This document shows positions 50,493-59,417 of a DNA stretch of 64,000 bases, piece after piece. Origin of the DNA: Litoribrevibacter euphylliae (GTDB taxonomy: Bacteria > Pseudomonadota > Gammaproteobacteria > Pseudomonadales > Litoribrevibacteraceae); assembly GCF_042646085.1 (NCBI RefSeq), contig NZ_JBHRSZ010000004.1, positions 372,001 to 436,000 of the forward strand, written 5' to 3'. The stretch's first letter is position 1. Each line of letters begins with the position of its first letter. The position numbers and the translations under genes were made by a program. The notes under the pieces were generated by a model that was not told the DNA's origin, ran no database searches, and saw nothing but the letters and a program-made list of their open reading frames with translations.

Positions 50493-51644
50493 ATGAACTT
50501 TGACCTTTCCGACACCCAATTGATGATTCAACAAACAGCCAAGAAGTTTGCGGAATCGGAACTCTTTCCTGTCGCTTCTACTGTCGAAGATAAAGCTCAA
50601 CGCCCTTTGTTTTTGGCGAATTTAAAGAAATTGGCTGAACTGGGCTTTATGGGCTTGAACATAGACAGTCAATACGGCGGAACCGAAGCAGGTACTATTG
50701 CATTCAGTTTAGCGATGACCGAGATTGCCAAGGGTTGTGCGTCAACGGCAGTGACCATGTCCGTCAATAATATGGTGGCGGAGGTGATTCAGTCCATTGG
50801 GTCGGAAGAACAAAAGCAGCGTTATCTTTCTAAGATCTGCAGTGGGGAGTTTTCTGCTGGTGCGTTTTGTTTAACCGAAGCGGGGGCTGGGTCAGACCCT
50901 GCTGCAATGTCTACTAAAGCGGTCAAGTATGGTGATCATTGGATTATCAATGGAACCAAACTGTACATTACCAGTGCTGCCTATGCCGGTGTATTTGTGG
51001 TGTGGGCAGTGACTGACTCGTCAGCGCCAAAAGGCAAGGGCATTACCTGTTTTTTGGTGGATGCAGATAATCCCGGGGTGAGTATCAGTAAGGAAGAACA
51101 AAAAATGGGGCAGCTTGCCTCTGCGACTAACGAGGTGGTGTTTACCGACTGTAAAGTCCCGGCCACTGCGATGTTGGGGGCGCTTAATCAAGGCTTTAAA
51201 ATCGCGGTGTCTGAATTGGCGGGTGGTCGGATTGGTATAGGTTCGTTAGCACTTGGATTAGGTGAGAAAGCCATCGAGTTGGCGATTGATCATGTCAAAG
51301 AACGTCAGCAGTTCGGACAGAGTATTGCTGATTTTCAAGGCGTGCAGTGGATGTTGGCGGAAGCCAAAACCGATATGGAAGCAGCTCGTTTACTGCTGCT
51401 GAAGGCGGCGTTTGAGAAGGAACAAGGTCGGCCGTTCGGACCTCAAGCGTCGATGGCGAAATGGTTCGCTACGGAGAAAGCCAATCAAGCCTGCTATACC
51501 GCTCAGCAGTTGTTCGGTGGGCAAGGGTATCTGAAAGATTCACCCATCGAACGTTTGGTTCGAGATGTTCGTGTTACCAGCATTTACGAAGGGACCAGCG
51601 AAATCCAAAAAGTGATCATCAGTCGCGATGTACTGAATGAGTAG
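50493..51644 (+). CDS. Acyl-CoA dehydrogenase
   Basis: This 383-residue flavoprotein has ACAD signatures AGAFCLTEAGAGSDPAAMST and WIINGTKLYITSAAYAG, and the C-terminal YTAQQLFGGQGYLKDSPIER. The catalytic glutamate is in SIYEGTSEIQKVIISRD, as in short/medium-chain and isobutyryl-type enzymes. It oxidises an acyl-CoA to the 2-enoyl-CoA with electron-transfer flavoprotein as acceptor. It precedes a MarR gene by about 100 bases; whether the MarR protein controls it is unknown. It may serve chain shortening after the atu pathway. Confidence 0.9.
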   Translation: MNFDLSDTQLMIQQTAKKFAESELFPVASTVEDKAQRPLFLANLKKLAELGFMGLNIDSQYGGTEAGTIAFSLAMTEIAKGCASTAVTMSVNNMVAEVIQSIGSEEQKQRYLSKICSGEFSAGAFCLTEAGAGSDPAAMSTKAVKYGDHWIINGTKLYITSAAYAGVFVVWAVTDSSAPKGKGITCFLVDADNPGVSISKEEQKMGQLASATNEVVFTDCKVPATAMLGALNQGFKIAVSELAGGRIGIGSLALGLGEKAIELAIDHVKERQQFGQSIADFQGVQWMLAEAKTDMEAARLLLLKAAFEKEQGRPFGPQASMAKWFATEKANQACYTAQQLFGGQGYLKDSPIERLVRDVRVTSIYEGTSEIQKVIISRDVLNE

Positions 51645-51678
51645 TTGGGTTTTCATTTGATATCTTTGTTGACTTTAC

Positions 51679-51692
51679 CATGTATATGCATG
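51679..51692. promoter_or_regulatory. MarR-type operator 1
   Basis: CATGTATATGCATG, a near-palindrome 47 bases before the MarR start. Its inverse and a close variant recur at 52169 and 52269, around the downstream RND gene promoter. Confidence 0.55.
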
Positions 51693-51739
51693 TTTAATTG
51701 TTTACATACTCTGTAAACCGTTTCTATGAAGGAAAAGTA

Positions 51740-52150
51740 ATGGACCTGTGTTTGAATTTATCACTCAGAAAAGCCAGTCGTGTGATGACTCAGATATACG
51801 ACGATTACTTGTCTGTTGTCGGTCTCAGGGTAGGGCAGTTCTCAATCTTGCGTGCTACCCATTTTACGCAGCCAACTACGAACAGTGCATTGCAGGAAGT
51901 TCTCGTCCTGGATCAGACCACGCTAACCCGAAACTTAAAGCCATTGATTCGGGATGGCTATATCCAGGTTCGGCCGAGCGATGAAGACAAGCGAGTAAAG
52001 GAGTTGTCTTTGTCTGAAACCGGAGAGGCGTTGTACCAAAAGGCACTGCCGTTATGGCAAGAAGCTCAGAGCAAAATCAAAGACCAGCTGGGGGAGTCGT
52101 GCGTGGAGAATTTGTTGGCGGTAAGCAGTGCGATTGTAGATATCCGGTGA
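51740..52150 (+). CDS. MarR-family transcriptional regulator
   Basis: This 136-residue protein has the winged helix of MarR regulators: LQEVLVLDQTTLTRNLKPLI (recognition helix), GYIQVRPSDEDKRVKELSLS (wing, with the conserved D-x-R), and flanking dimer helices. It is one of the shorter members. Start ATG 51740 follows GAAGGAAAAG; a TTG at 51698 would overlap the operator. The repeated ATGTATAT motifs on both sides of the gene suggest autoregulation and repression of the downstream RND operon. Confidence 0.88.
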   Translation: MDLCLNLSLRKASRVMTQIYDDYLSVVGLRVGQFSILRATHFTQPTTNSALQEVLVLDQTTLTRNLKPLIRDGYIQVRPSDEDKRVKELSLSETGEALYQKALPLWQEAQSKIKDQLGESCVENLLAVSSAIVDIR

Positions 52151-52168
52151 TATTTATTTGATATAAAT

Positions 52169-52181
52169 ATGCATATACATG
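52169..52181. promoter_or_regulatory. MarR-type operator 2
   Basis: ATGCATATACATG is the exact reverse complement of the first 13 bases of the site at 51679. It lies just after the MarR stop codon, upstream of the RND gene. Confidence 0.55.
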
Positions 52182-52268
52182 AAATCGTACTCTCTTAGAC
52201 TGATTTCGCGGACATGTATGGATAAGTTCAAGGATCGATATCATCTTGTCTGCTGTTTCAAAATAAAG

Positions 52269-52281
52269 CATGTATATACAT
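52269..52281. promoter_or_regulatory. MarR-type operator 3
   Basis: CATGTATATACAT is a 13-bp near-perfect palindrome 27 bases before the RND start codon. It shares CATGTATAT with the site at 51679. A partial copy (ACATGTATGG) is at 52212. Confidence 0.55.
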
Positions 52282-52308
52282 TTAAAAATTAAAACAAGAG
52301 GTGAACTA

Positions 52309-55300
52309 ATGAACCCCAAAAATCCCAAACTTGTTGATCAGTTCTTCGAGCTGATAGTTCGTTATCCCAAAACCATGGTCATTTTAAGCCTGGTATTGAT
52401 GATTGCTACCCTCAGTCAAATTCCCAAGCTTTATAAAGACACTCGCTCGGATGCCTTTTTGGAGGCCGATAACCCGGCATTACTCTATCGCAATAAGGTG
52501 AAGGCTCAGTTCGGCCTGGCAGATCCGATAGTGATTGCGGTGGTGAACGAAGGGGAAACCGGGGTGTTTAACCCAGAAACCCTGGTCACGATTGAGTCGA
52601 TTACCGAAGCCATCACCGCATTGGATAACATCGACTCCGATCGGGTGATGAGCCTTGCCACAGAGAACAATATCACTGGCACAGACGAAGGGATGGACGT
52701 TACCCCGTTCTTTGATCCCTTCCCATCTACCCAGGCTGATGCTGACCGAATGCGATCTGCGGTGAATGATTTTCCGCTGTACCTCGGATCATTAGTGTCC
52801 GAGTCGGGGCAGGCGACCATGATCGTGGCTGAGGTGTTGGATGAAAAACAGGTTGAGGAAACCTATCAGCAAGTGGTGGCGACTGTGAACAGTGTAGCCT
52901 TGCCGGACGGTGTATCTGTTCATGTGGCAGGTGAGGGGGCCATTGCTGGTTTTCTGGGGGGCTACATTGATGCGGATGCGTCCCGGTTGAATCCGATGGC
53001 TGGTTTGGTGATTACCATCATGATTGGTTTGGCCTTTCGTAGATTCAGCCCTGCCATCCTGGGCAATGTGATTATTGCGGCTTCGGTGCTGATGACCTTA
53101 TCCATCATGGCCGCTAGTGATGTAGCTTTCTTTGTGATTACCAATGCCTTACCGGTGATTCTAATCGGTATTTCAGTGGCCGATGCGATACACGTTTACA
53201 GTCACTACTTTGAACTGCAAGCGGCTAAACCGGATCAGGATCGTCGCTCTTTGGTGGTCGAAACCATGCAGGAAATTTGGCGTCCGATCACGCTCACTTC
53301 ATTAACTACTATCGCGGGCTTCCTGGGGTTGTACTTTGCGGCATATATGCCGCCGTTTAAATACTTTGGCTTGTTCACAGCGGTTGGTGTGGCTATCGCC
53401 TGGATCTATTCATTGGTCTTTCTACCTGCAGCCATAGCGCTTTTAAAGCCTTCCGCAAGTCAACAGTTCGTGACTTTGCATAAAACCGGAAAACACGACT
53501 TCTTTTCACGCTTTATGGTGTGGATTGGGGGAATCAGTTTGGCGAAACCGGCCATCACTGTGGGCTTGGGCGTGGTGATTATTCTGTCGGGTGTGAAAGC
53601 GGCCACTGAATTGCGGGTCAATGAAAACCGGATTGAAACCTTTGATCACTCGGAATCCATCTATCAGGCTGATCAGGTGATCAATCGTTTCTTCGACGGT
53701 ACCAATAATATTGATGTGGTGTTTGAAGCCAAAGACAACGAAGGCTTGTTTAAACCGGAAAACCTAAACGCGATGGCGGCTTTTCAGGAATATGCCTTGT
53801 CACTGGCCAACGTGGAAGGGGCCACCTCGATTGTCGATTACCTTAAACAGATGAATCGTTCGTTGAACGAAGGGCGTGCCAGCGAATATCGCTTACCGGA
53901 TTCCAAGGAGTTAGCTGCTCAGTATTTCCTGATCTATTCAGCTTCAGGAGAACCCACCGACTTTGAAGAGGAGGTGGATTATGACTATCGCATGGCCAAT
54001 GTGCGCATTACCCTCAACCAGGGATCGTTTGTAGAAACCAAGCCTGTGGTGGAAGCATTGCAAGTCTACATTGATCAAAACCTGGCAACAGAGGAATTGA
54101 AAGCGACCCTGAGCGGCCGGGTGACTTTGAATTATTTCTGGATTAAAGATTTAGGGCAAAGCCACTTTACCGGTTTGTTTATCTCGCTGTTGTTGGTGTG
54201 GTTGGTGTCTTCGTTGCTGTTCAAATCTGGTCTTGCCGGTTTTTATACGCTGATTCCGGTGGGAAGCTCGATCTTGCTGGTGTATTCGACCATGGTGTTG
54301 ATGGAAGTCGATTTAGGCATAGGTACGTCGATGTTTGCGTCTGTTGCTATTGGGTTAGGCGTCGACTTTGCGATTCACACCATTGATCGTTTGCGCAGCC
54401 TTTACCAAACTCATAATCAGGATTTGGATGCGGCCTTGGTTGCTTTGTTTCCCTCCACCGGGCGGGCTTTGTTCTTCAACTTCCTTGCCATTGCGTGCGG
54501 CTTTGGGGTGCTGATCTCCAGTAAAGTAGTGCCGCTGAATAACTTCGGAACCATAGTGGTGATTGCCGTTTCCACCAGTTTCTTGGCCAGCGTTACCTTC
54601 CTTCCTGCGTTGATTAAGTTAACCCGTCCGGCCTTTATTGTTGGGAAAGCGCAATCATCTGACTCACAGTTGGCCTCTGGTGCGGTCAGAAGCCTAGGCT
54701 TTGCTGTGTTCGCGGTGGGAGCGTTGAGCTTGTTCAGTGTTGAAAAGAGCTGGGCAATGGACTCAAAAATAACTCCAGTGAATACGATTGATACGCAAAC
54801 CATTGACACGAAAGCCATTGTCGATCGCGTGAATGCGGTCGATGAAGGTGAGCATCAGGTTCGCACCATGGATATGAAACTGATTGATCGCCGGGGGAAA
54901 GTGCGTGAGCGCTCAACCGAGTCGTTCAGAAAATACTTTGGTGAAGAGAAGCGCACCATCCTGTTCTATCGCACGCCGACCAACGTTCAGGGTACGGCTT
55001 TTCTGACGTACGATTACCCTGAGGCCGAGGTGGATGATGATCAATGGTTGTATCTGCCAGCACTTAGGAAGGTACGTCGTATTTCCGCCTCGGATCGTGG
55101 GGATTATTTCTTGGGCACGGACTTCACCTACGAAGACATCAAACAAGAAGGCAAGCTTGAAGAAGCGGATTATAACTATCGCTTTGTTGGTGAGGAGATC
55201 TTGCTCGATCGGCATTTAGGTGAACGCAAAACCTATCGCATGGAGGGTATTCCAAAGTCTGACATCATCAAGAAAGAACTGGGGTACAGCCGAACGGAGT

Positions 55301-55545
55301 TCTGGGTAGACGCTGACTACTGGGTAGTGTTGAAAGCTGAATATTGGGATGTGAAAGGCAATCATCTGAAGAGCCTGGAAGTCACGGACATCCGAACCAT
55401 TGATGGCTATGTAACACGTCATCAGATGAATGTGGACAATCATAAGACAGGCCATCGTACCGAGTTCACCTTCAGCCAGGTGGATTACCAGAGCCCGGTT
55501 AAAGACAACTTGTTTTCCAAACGCGCGATGAAGCGAGGTAAATAG
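52309..55545 (+). CDS. RND/MMPL-type exporter fused to a LolA-like outer-membrane lipoprotein-sorting domain
   Basis: This 1078-residue protein has an RND superfamily exporter half (COG1033 type, about residues 1-790): an N-terminal helix, a periplasmic loop, a sterol-sensing-like helix block (GISVADAIHVYSHYF and, in the second half, AIGLGVDFAIHTIDRL, with the Asp of the proton path). From about 796 comes one extra hydrophobic segment FAVFAVGALSLFSV with an ending SWAMD like a signal peptide. A C-terminal domain (about 835-1078) follows with the LolA-like 'outer membrane lipoprotein-sorting' pattern (DDQWLYLPALRKVRRISASD). These two parts are usually separate genes. Start ATG 52309 follows AGAGGTG. 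A DUF1302-like gene follows after one base. Confidence 0.87.
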   Translation: MNPKNPKLVDQFFELIVRYPKTMVILSLVLMIATLSQIPKLYKDTRSDAFLEADNPALLYRNKVKAQFGLADPIVIAVVNEGETGVFNPETLVTIESITEAITALDNIDSDRVMSLATENNITGTDEGMDVTPFFDPFPSTQADADRMRSAVNDFPLYLGSLVSESGQATMIVAEVLDEKQVEETYQQVVATVNSVALPDGVSVHVAGEGAIAGFLGGYIDADASRLNPMAGLVITIMIGLAFRRFSPAILGNVIIAASVLMTLSIMAASDVAFFVITNALPVILIGISVADAIHVYSHYFELQAAKPDQDRRSLVVETMQEIWRPITLTSLTTIAGFLGLYFAAYMPPFKYFGLFTAVGVAIAWIYSLVFLPAAIALLKPSASQQFVTLHKTGKHDFFSRFMVWIGGISLAKPAITVGLGVVIILSGVKAATELRVNENRIETFDHSESIYQADQVINRFFDGTNNIDVVFEAKDNEGLFKPENLNAMAAFQEYALSLANVEGATSIVDYLKQMNRSLNEGRASEYRLPDSKELAAQYFLIYSASGEPTDFEEEVDYDYRMANVRITLNQGSFVETKPVVEALQVYIDQNLATEELKATLSGRVTLNYFWIKDLGQSHFTGLFISLLLVWLVSSLLFKSGLAGFYTLIPVGSSILLVYSTMVLMEVDLGIGTSMFASVAIGLGVDFAIHTIDRLRSLYQTHNQDLDAALVALFPSTGRALFFNFLAIACGFGVLISSKVVPLNNFGTIVVIAVSTSFLASVTFLPALIKLTRPAFIVGKAQSSDSQLASGAVRSLGFAVFAVGALSLFSVEKSWAMDSKITPVNTIDTQTIDTKAIVDRVNAVDEGEHQVRTMDMKLIDRRGKVRERSTESFRKYFGEEKRTILFYRTPTNVQGTAFLTYDYPEAEVDDDQWLYLPALRKVRRISASDRGDYFLGTDFTYEDIKQEGKLEEADYNYRFVGEEILLDRHLGERKTYRMEGIPKSDIIKKELGYSRTEFWVDADYWVVLKAEYWDVKGNHLKSLEVTDIRTIDGYVTRHQMNVDNHKTGHRTEFTFSQVDYQSPVKDNLFSKRAMKRGK

Positions 55546-55546
55546 C

Positions 55547-56923
55547 ATGGGGCGCTATTCTGTTGGTGTTTCGTTGTCGTGGTTATTGTCGCTGTCTCTT
55601 TTATGTTCGTGTGTGCTTTCCCCGTCAGCTGCCTTGGCTGACGGGGAGGGCGATACGGTGAGTAATATAACCGGAGAATGGACGGCGCTTTTGGAGCAAC
55701 AATGGGCGGTCGACACGCACGGTCATCGTCAAAAGCTAGAGACACGTATTCAGCCTAAGTGGGTGGGCTCGGTCTCAGATTCTATGGAATTGACGGCCAT
55801 AGGTCGACTTCGTCTGGATGCGTACGATCGAATCTCACCCTCCGCTCATACCCCGGAAAACAACAGTGAAATTTCGATGCCTTGGTACAACAGTGCGCAT
55901 GCTGAATTTCAATTGCGAGAGTTCTTCATCGATGCGGAATTCCTCAATGGTTTCTGGCGTGTGGGCAAACAACAAATAGTGTGGGGGCAAGCCGATGGCA
56001 TTAAGCTGTTGGATGTGGTGAATCCGCAAAGCTATCGGGAGTTTATTCTTGAAGAGTATGAGGATTCACGTATCCCGTTATGGTCGGTCAACTATGAGGT
56101 GGAAATCTCGGACGACGCCAGCCTTCAGTTATTGTGGATTCCTGATCTGACTTTTAATGAGTTGGCGGAGCCGGATAAAACCTTCGCCTTTACCGCGCCG
56201 GAGATTATTCCTCGTGCATCCACTGGTTTGGGTGTTCGGGTTCTGTCGACCGATAAACCGGATAATGGCTTGAGTGACGGTGAGTGGGGCGTGAAGTACA
56301 GCCTGTTTGCCGGCGGTTGGGATTTGACCCTCAATTACTTGTATCACTATCAGGACAATCCCGTACTCTATCAAACCTTGGTGGGGGTAACTCCGGCCGA
56401 CTTGTCGGTGGAGGTTACGCCAACTTATGAACGAAATCATCTTGTGGGCGGTACTGCGTCTAATGCGATAGGCGATTTCACGGTGCGTTCTGAGATTGGC
56501 TACAACTCGGATACGTATCATGTGGCCTCTGATCTCAATACTCATGGTATTCAGCAGAGCGACGAACTTGCCTTTGTGTTTGGCCTGGATTACCAAGGGC
56601 TAAGTGATGTGATGTTGAGTGCGCAGTGGTTCCAGAGCCACTTACTGGATTACGATCGAAGCATGGAGCGTAGACAAACTAAAAACTCTGTGACGTTTTT
56701 GTATCGGCATAACTTCCTGAATGAAACCTGGGAGCTCGAAGTTCTGGATATTCATGCCATTGAAAGTGATGATGGTGTGGTTCAAGCCAAGCTCAGTCAC
56801 ATGTTGGAAAGCAATCTGGAACTCTGGTTGGGGTTGGATGTGTTCTACGGAAATAACGAGGGAGTGTTTGGTCAGTTTGATCACAATGATCGTTGGGTGT
56901 TTGGCGTAGAGTGGGGGTTATGA
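55547..56923 (+). CDS. DUF1302-like outer-membrane protein
   Basis: This 458-residue protein has a signal peptide (WLLSLSLLCSCVLSPSAALA) and a beta-strand-rich body with the DUF1302-like motif FWRVGKQQIVWGQADGIKLL, followed by NPQSYREFILEEYEDSRIPLW. The last strand ends VFGVEWGL, close to the aromatic C-terminal signature of outer-membrane barrels. DUF1302 proteins are often co-encoded with RND exporters and LolA-like proteins, and have been linked to hydrophobic-compound uptake or export. It starts two bases after the RND fusion stop, so translational coupling and a joint envelope-spanning machine are likely. Confidence 0.8.
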   Translation: MGRYSVGVSLSWLLSLSLLCSCVLSPSAALADGEGDTVSNITGEWTALLEQQWAVDTHGHRQKLETRIQPKWVGSVSDSMELTAIGRLRLDAYDRISPSAHTPENNSEISMPWYNSAHAEFQLREFFIDAEFLNGFWRVGKQQIVWGQADGIKLLDVVNPQSYREFILEEYEDSRIPLWSVNYEVEISDDASLQLLWIPDLTFNELAEPDKTFAFTAPEIIPRASTGLGVRVLSTDKPDNGLSDGEWGVKYSLFAGGWDLTLNYLYHYQDNPVLYQTLVGVTPADLSVEVTPTYERNHLVGGTASNAIGDFTVRSEIGYNSDTYHVASDLNTHGIQQSDELAFVFGLDYQGLSDVMLSAQWFQSHLLDYDRSMERRQTKNSVTFLYRHNFLNETWELEVLDIHAIESDDGVVQAKLSHMLESNLELWLGLDVFYGNNEGVFGQFDHNDRWVFGVEWGL

Positions 56924-57076
56924 GCTGGTATTGCGGGGTTCCTGAGTTCGCTAATGAGGTGCGCTGAGCCTCTAGTCGGTAAAAAATTATAGGCTGGCCA
57001 GATTGCACCTTGAGATTTTGTTTGAGGTGTTTTCCTCTTAAGGTAATAACTATAAAAAACAATAGGAGGGGCGAGG

Positions 57077-58123
57077 ATGGAGCTCTCTACCTCGACCAAT
57101 ACGCTTGCAGCTTTTAAGCATGTAACCGTAGCAGGTGATCAAATCTATCCAAGTTTTGAGCTCAGGCTTATTCTGAATTATTTAGAAAGCCAGGGGGAAC
57201 ACCGTTGGTGTGCACAATTATTAGAACGAATCGGGTTAAAAGCATCCGATCTTGAAATGCCTTTTATCAGTGCGTATCAGGCGTTGTTAGCTCTTGAGTA
57301 TTTCGTCGAAGAGAAATACCAACCGGGTATGGGCTGTGATATTGCGGCTAACTATCGGTTGGCGGATATAGGCTCAATCGGGCAATGTTTAGGTCACTGT
57401 GCAACTCTTGGTCAAGCGCTGGAAATTACTGTCGATTACTACCAGTTGTTAGGCAGTTTCACCGACATTACAAATCTGTTATCCCACAACTTACTGACTA
57501 ATCGGCTTGTAAATGTTGTGAATTTGCCCGCTCGTATTCAACAGTTCCTGTTTGAACTTACAGTTAAGGGCTTAATCACGATTGGGTATGAACTGTCAGG
57601 AAAAACCGTGCCCATAAACGAAGTGCGTTTTCAAACCGAGTTGTCGGATCAAGAACTCATCATGTACCAACAAAAATTTGGTTGTTCGATTGAAGGTAAT
57701 CAAACCTTTGATGAGTGGGACTTGGATTTAAGCTTCAGCGAAATTCCGGTTTTACACAACGATTCTGAGTTATTGCCTCAACACTTAGCGTTGTTGGAGT
57801 CTGATCTCCAAAATCATAAAGGGTTAGTGGATGACATTGATGAAATTCTGTCTTGCTCACCGGGTGATTATCCAGATCCGGACATGATTGCTCATGCCTT
57901 GGGGCTAAGTAGCCGAACACTGCGTCGACGCCTTAAACAACTCGGTACAAGTTACAGTGCTTTGATGAACAAAGTACGCTGCCAATCCGCCATCAAACTT
58001 ATTCATCAGAATCAAATGACCAATGAACAGATTGCGTCTTATCTCGGGTTTTCAGATGCCGCGAATTTCCAACATGCCTTTAAAAAGTGGACGGGAAAGA
58101 CGCCGTCGTTTTATCGAGGGTAG
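57077..58123 (+). CDS. AraC-family transcriptional regulator
   Basis: This 348-residue protein has an Arabinose_bd-type N-terminal domain (about 25-215), with IGSIGQCLGHCATLGQALEI typical of this subfamily, and a C-terminal AraC DNA-binding domain (about 250-346) with LGLSSRTLRRRLKQLG, IASYLGFSDAANFQHAFKKW and TPSFYRG. A strong ribosome-binding site (AGGAGGGG) precedes the ATG. It follows the RND/DUF1302 operon in the same direction and may control it or the nearby acyl-CoA dehydrogenase. The target is not shown by sequence. Confidence 0.9.
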   Translation: MELSTSTNTLAAFKHVTVAGDQIYPSFELRLILNYLESQGEHRWCAQLLERIGLKASDLEMPFISAYQALLALEYFVEEKYQPGMGCDIAANYRLADIGSIGQCLGHCATLGQALEITVDYYQLLGSFTDITNLLSHNLLTNRLVNVVNLPARIQQFLFELTVKGLITIGYELSGKTVPINEVRFQTELSDQELIMYQQKFGCSIEGNQTFDEWDLDLSFSEIPVLHNDSELLPQHLALLESDLQNHKGLVDDIDEILSCSPGDYPDPDMIAHALGLSSRTLRRRLKQLGTSYSALMNKVRCQSAIKLIHQNQMTNEQIASYLGFSDAANFQHAFKKWTGKTPSFYRG

Positions 58124-58418
58124 GATTTTTTGTTTCGGGCATAGATGCAATTTGAGGTGTCAGCCCTAGAATGCTTTCGTTCTTAAAATGGCTGAGTTTC
58201 CCCAATGGAATAACAATACGAGTCGTTAAGTCTCGGATTGCACTCTTATTTTCCTCATGCCACTTTTCAGTTTGGCTCTCTGCTAGCTTTTCTTTTAGCG
58301 CTTTTTCAAGCCTTGCTGAGCGTTTGATATTCAACATTCTGGACTTCTTCAATAGGTCACGGTTTAAGCTGAGATTTGTTGCCGTTTTAGGGCCATCCAA
58401 ATTATATAATGATTTCAT
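58080..58418 (-). pseudogene. Orphan CcdA-like antitoxin with altered C-terminus
   Basis: The first ~68 residues match the CcdA antitoxin family: ATNLSLNRDLLKKSRMLNIK (ribbon-helix-helix DNA-binding part) and RLEKALKEKLAE, then KWHEENKSAI. Normal CcdA ends soon after in a toxin-binding tail (usually ...G-F-S-D...), but here the frame runs on for ~44 unrelated residues into the 3' end of the AraC gene. A one-base shift after KSAI would give a short ending with stop at 58183-58185. No CcdB toxin gene follows. It is therefore a probable remnant of a toxin-antitoxin pair, or a solitary antitoxin. Confidence 0.6.
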
Positions 58419-58520
58419 GGCCGCTATTTCCGAAACAGTAAAATTTGATTATGCGTATGTCTATGCGCATAGTGAAGTGCATGAATCAGATCCTATAGAG
58501 GCCTAATTCAAGGATGAAAC

Positions 58521-58853
58521 ATGACCAATAAGTTGGCTCAGGTAAAAGCAAAGTTACTCAGTACTAGCTATCCTCGTTGGCGAAATATTTTGTCGAGTGG
58601 TGTGCTTTTTCTACTTTCTACGGGGATGGTATTTTCTTGGTGGTGGATTGCCTACACAACACCTGATACTGGTTGTCATAAGGGCGTGGTATACCTCTCC
58701 GGTTTGTGGTTATTTGTTCAGTGGCTCGTTATTGGTTATCTCTTTTGGTACGACAATATCCCAACATTTGCCCGGGATGCGATCAAGTTATTGATTTTGA
58801 TGTCCAATGTTTGGTTTGGCTTTTTCATCTTTTCGTTAAAGGCTTGTACATAG
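58521..58853 (+). CDS. Small membrane protein of unknown function
   Basis: This 110-residue protein has three predicted membrane helices (about 25-45, 57-75, 85-106), with a short cysteine-containing loop (TPDTGCHKG) between the first two. ATG 58521 is the start. I recognise no family. It lies between the CcdA-like remnant (divergent) and another small membrane protein gene, with 140 bases of AT-rich, non-coding-looking sequence after it. Confidence 0.6.
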   Translation: MTNKLAQVKAKLLSTSYPRWRNILSSGVLFLLSTGMVFSWWWIAYTTPDTGCHKGVVYLSGLWLFVQWLVIGYLFWYDNIPTFARDAIKLLILMSNVWFGFFIFSLKACT

Positions 58854-58993
58854 AGTCTTTTCTCACGCATTTTTTAGTTTTTTATTACTATGTTTATAAG
58901 TATGTTTTGGTTATAACTATGGTCTGCTTGAAGATAGCGCTTGGAACTTTTTACGTTGGATGGATTCATTCTTGATTGCATGAGGGATTGCAC

Positions 58994-59320
58994 ATGTTGG
59001 TTCTTGTAATAGGCAGTTTTTTGATTATTACGGGTGTCTTATCGATTCGCTTCCCGGATCTAAGTAAGGCCTTGTATCGCTATGATATGGCACAGTGGGA
59101 ACGCTTAGGCTCTCCTGATGGTTATGCGTTTTCTGATCTTGGAAAAACTATCAGCTTGTATAGCTGGGTATTAAGTTCTGGTTATCAGGCGAGTCATTGT
59201 GATGAGATCCAGACGCTTGGAGCCAAAGCGCATAAGAGAGCAATGATTTCAAAATATTTGATGCAAGTGGGTGTTGCTCTAATAGTTGTTGGATTTGCGG
59301 CTGCTCTTATGGGTTATTGA
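58994..59320 (+). CDS. Small two-helix membrane protein of unknown function
   Basis: This 108-residue protein has a hydrophobic N-terminal helix (LVLVIGSFLIITGVLSI) and a C-terminal helix (YLMQVGVALIVVGFAAALMG), with a polar middle (DMAQWERLGSPDGYAFSD). ATG 58994 is chosen because GAGGG lies just upstream; the frame is open from TTG 58976. No family recognised. A neighbour of similar size and topology lies at 58521. Confidence 0.6.
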   Translation: MLVLVIGSFLIITGVLSIRFPDLSKALYRYDMAQWERLGSPDGYAFSDLGKTISLYSWVLSSGYQASHCDEIQTLGAKAHKRAMISKYLMQVGVALIVVGFAAALMGY

Positions 59321-59417
59321 GTACATTTCATTTCGAACCAAACCGAATGATGAGAGACAAACCAACAAGCGCTAATGTTCACACAAGCCTGTTTTTCTAT
59401 TCTACTAAGTGAAACCT

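Noticed and set aside
58171..58506. Plus-strand 111-codon open frame opposite the CcdA-like gene
   Set aside because: The minus-strand frame encodes a recognisable ribbon-helix-helix antitoxin; the plus frame has no family signature and is phenylalanine/serine-rich, as expected from an antisense shadow.
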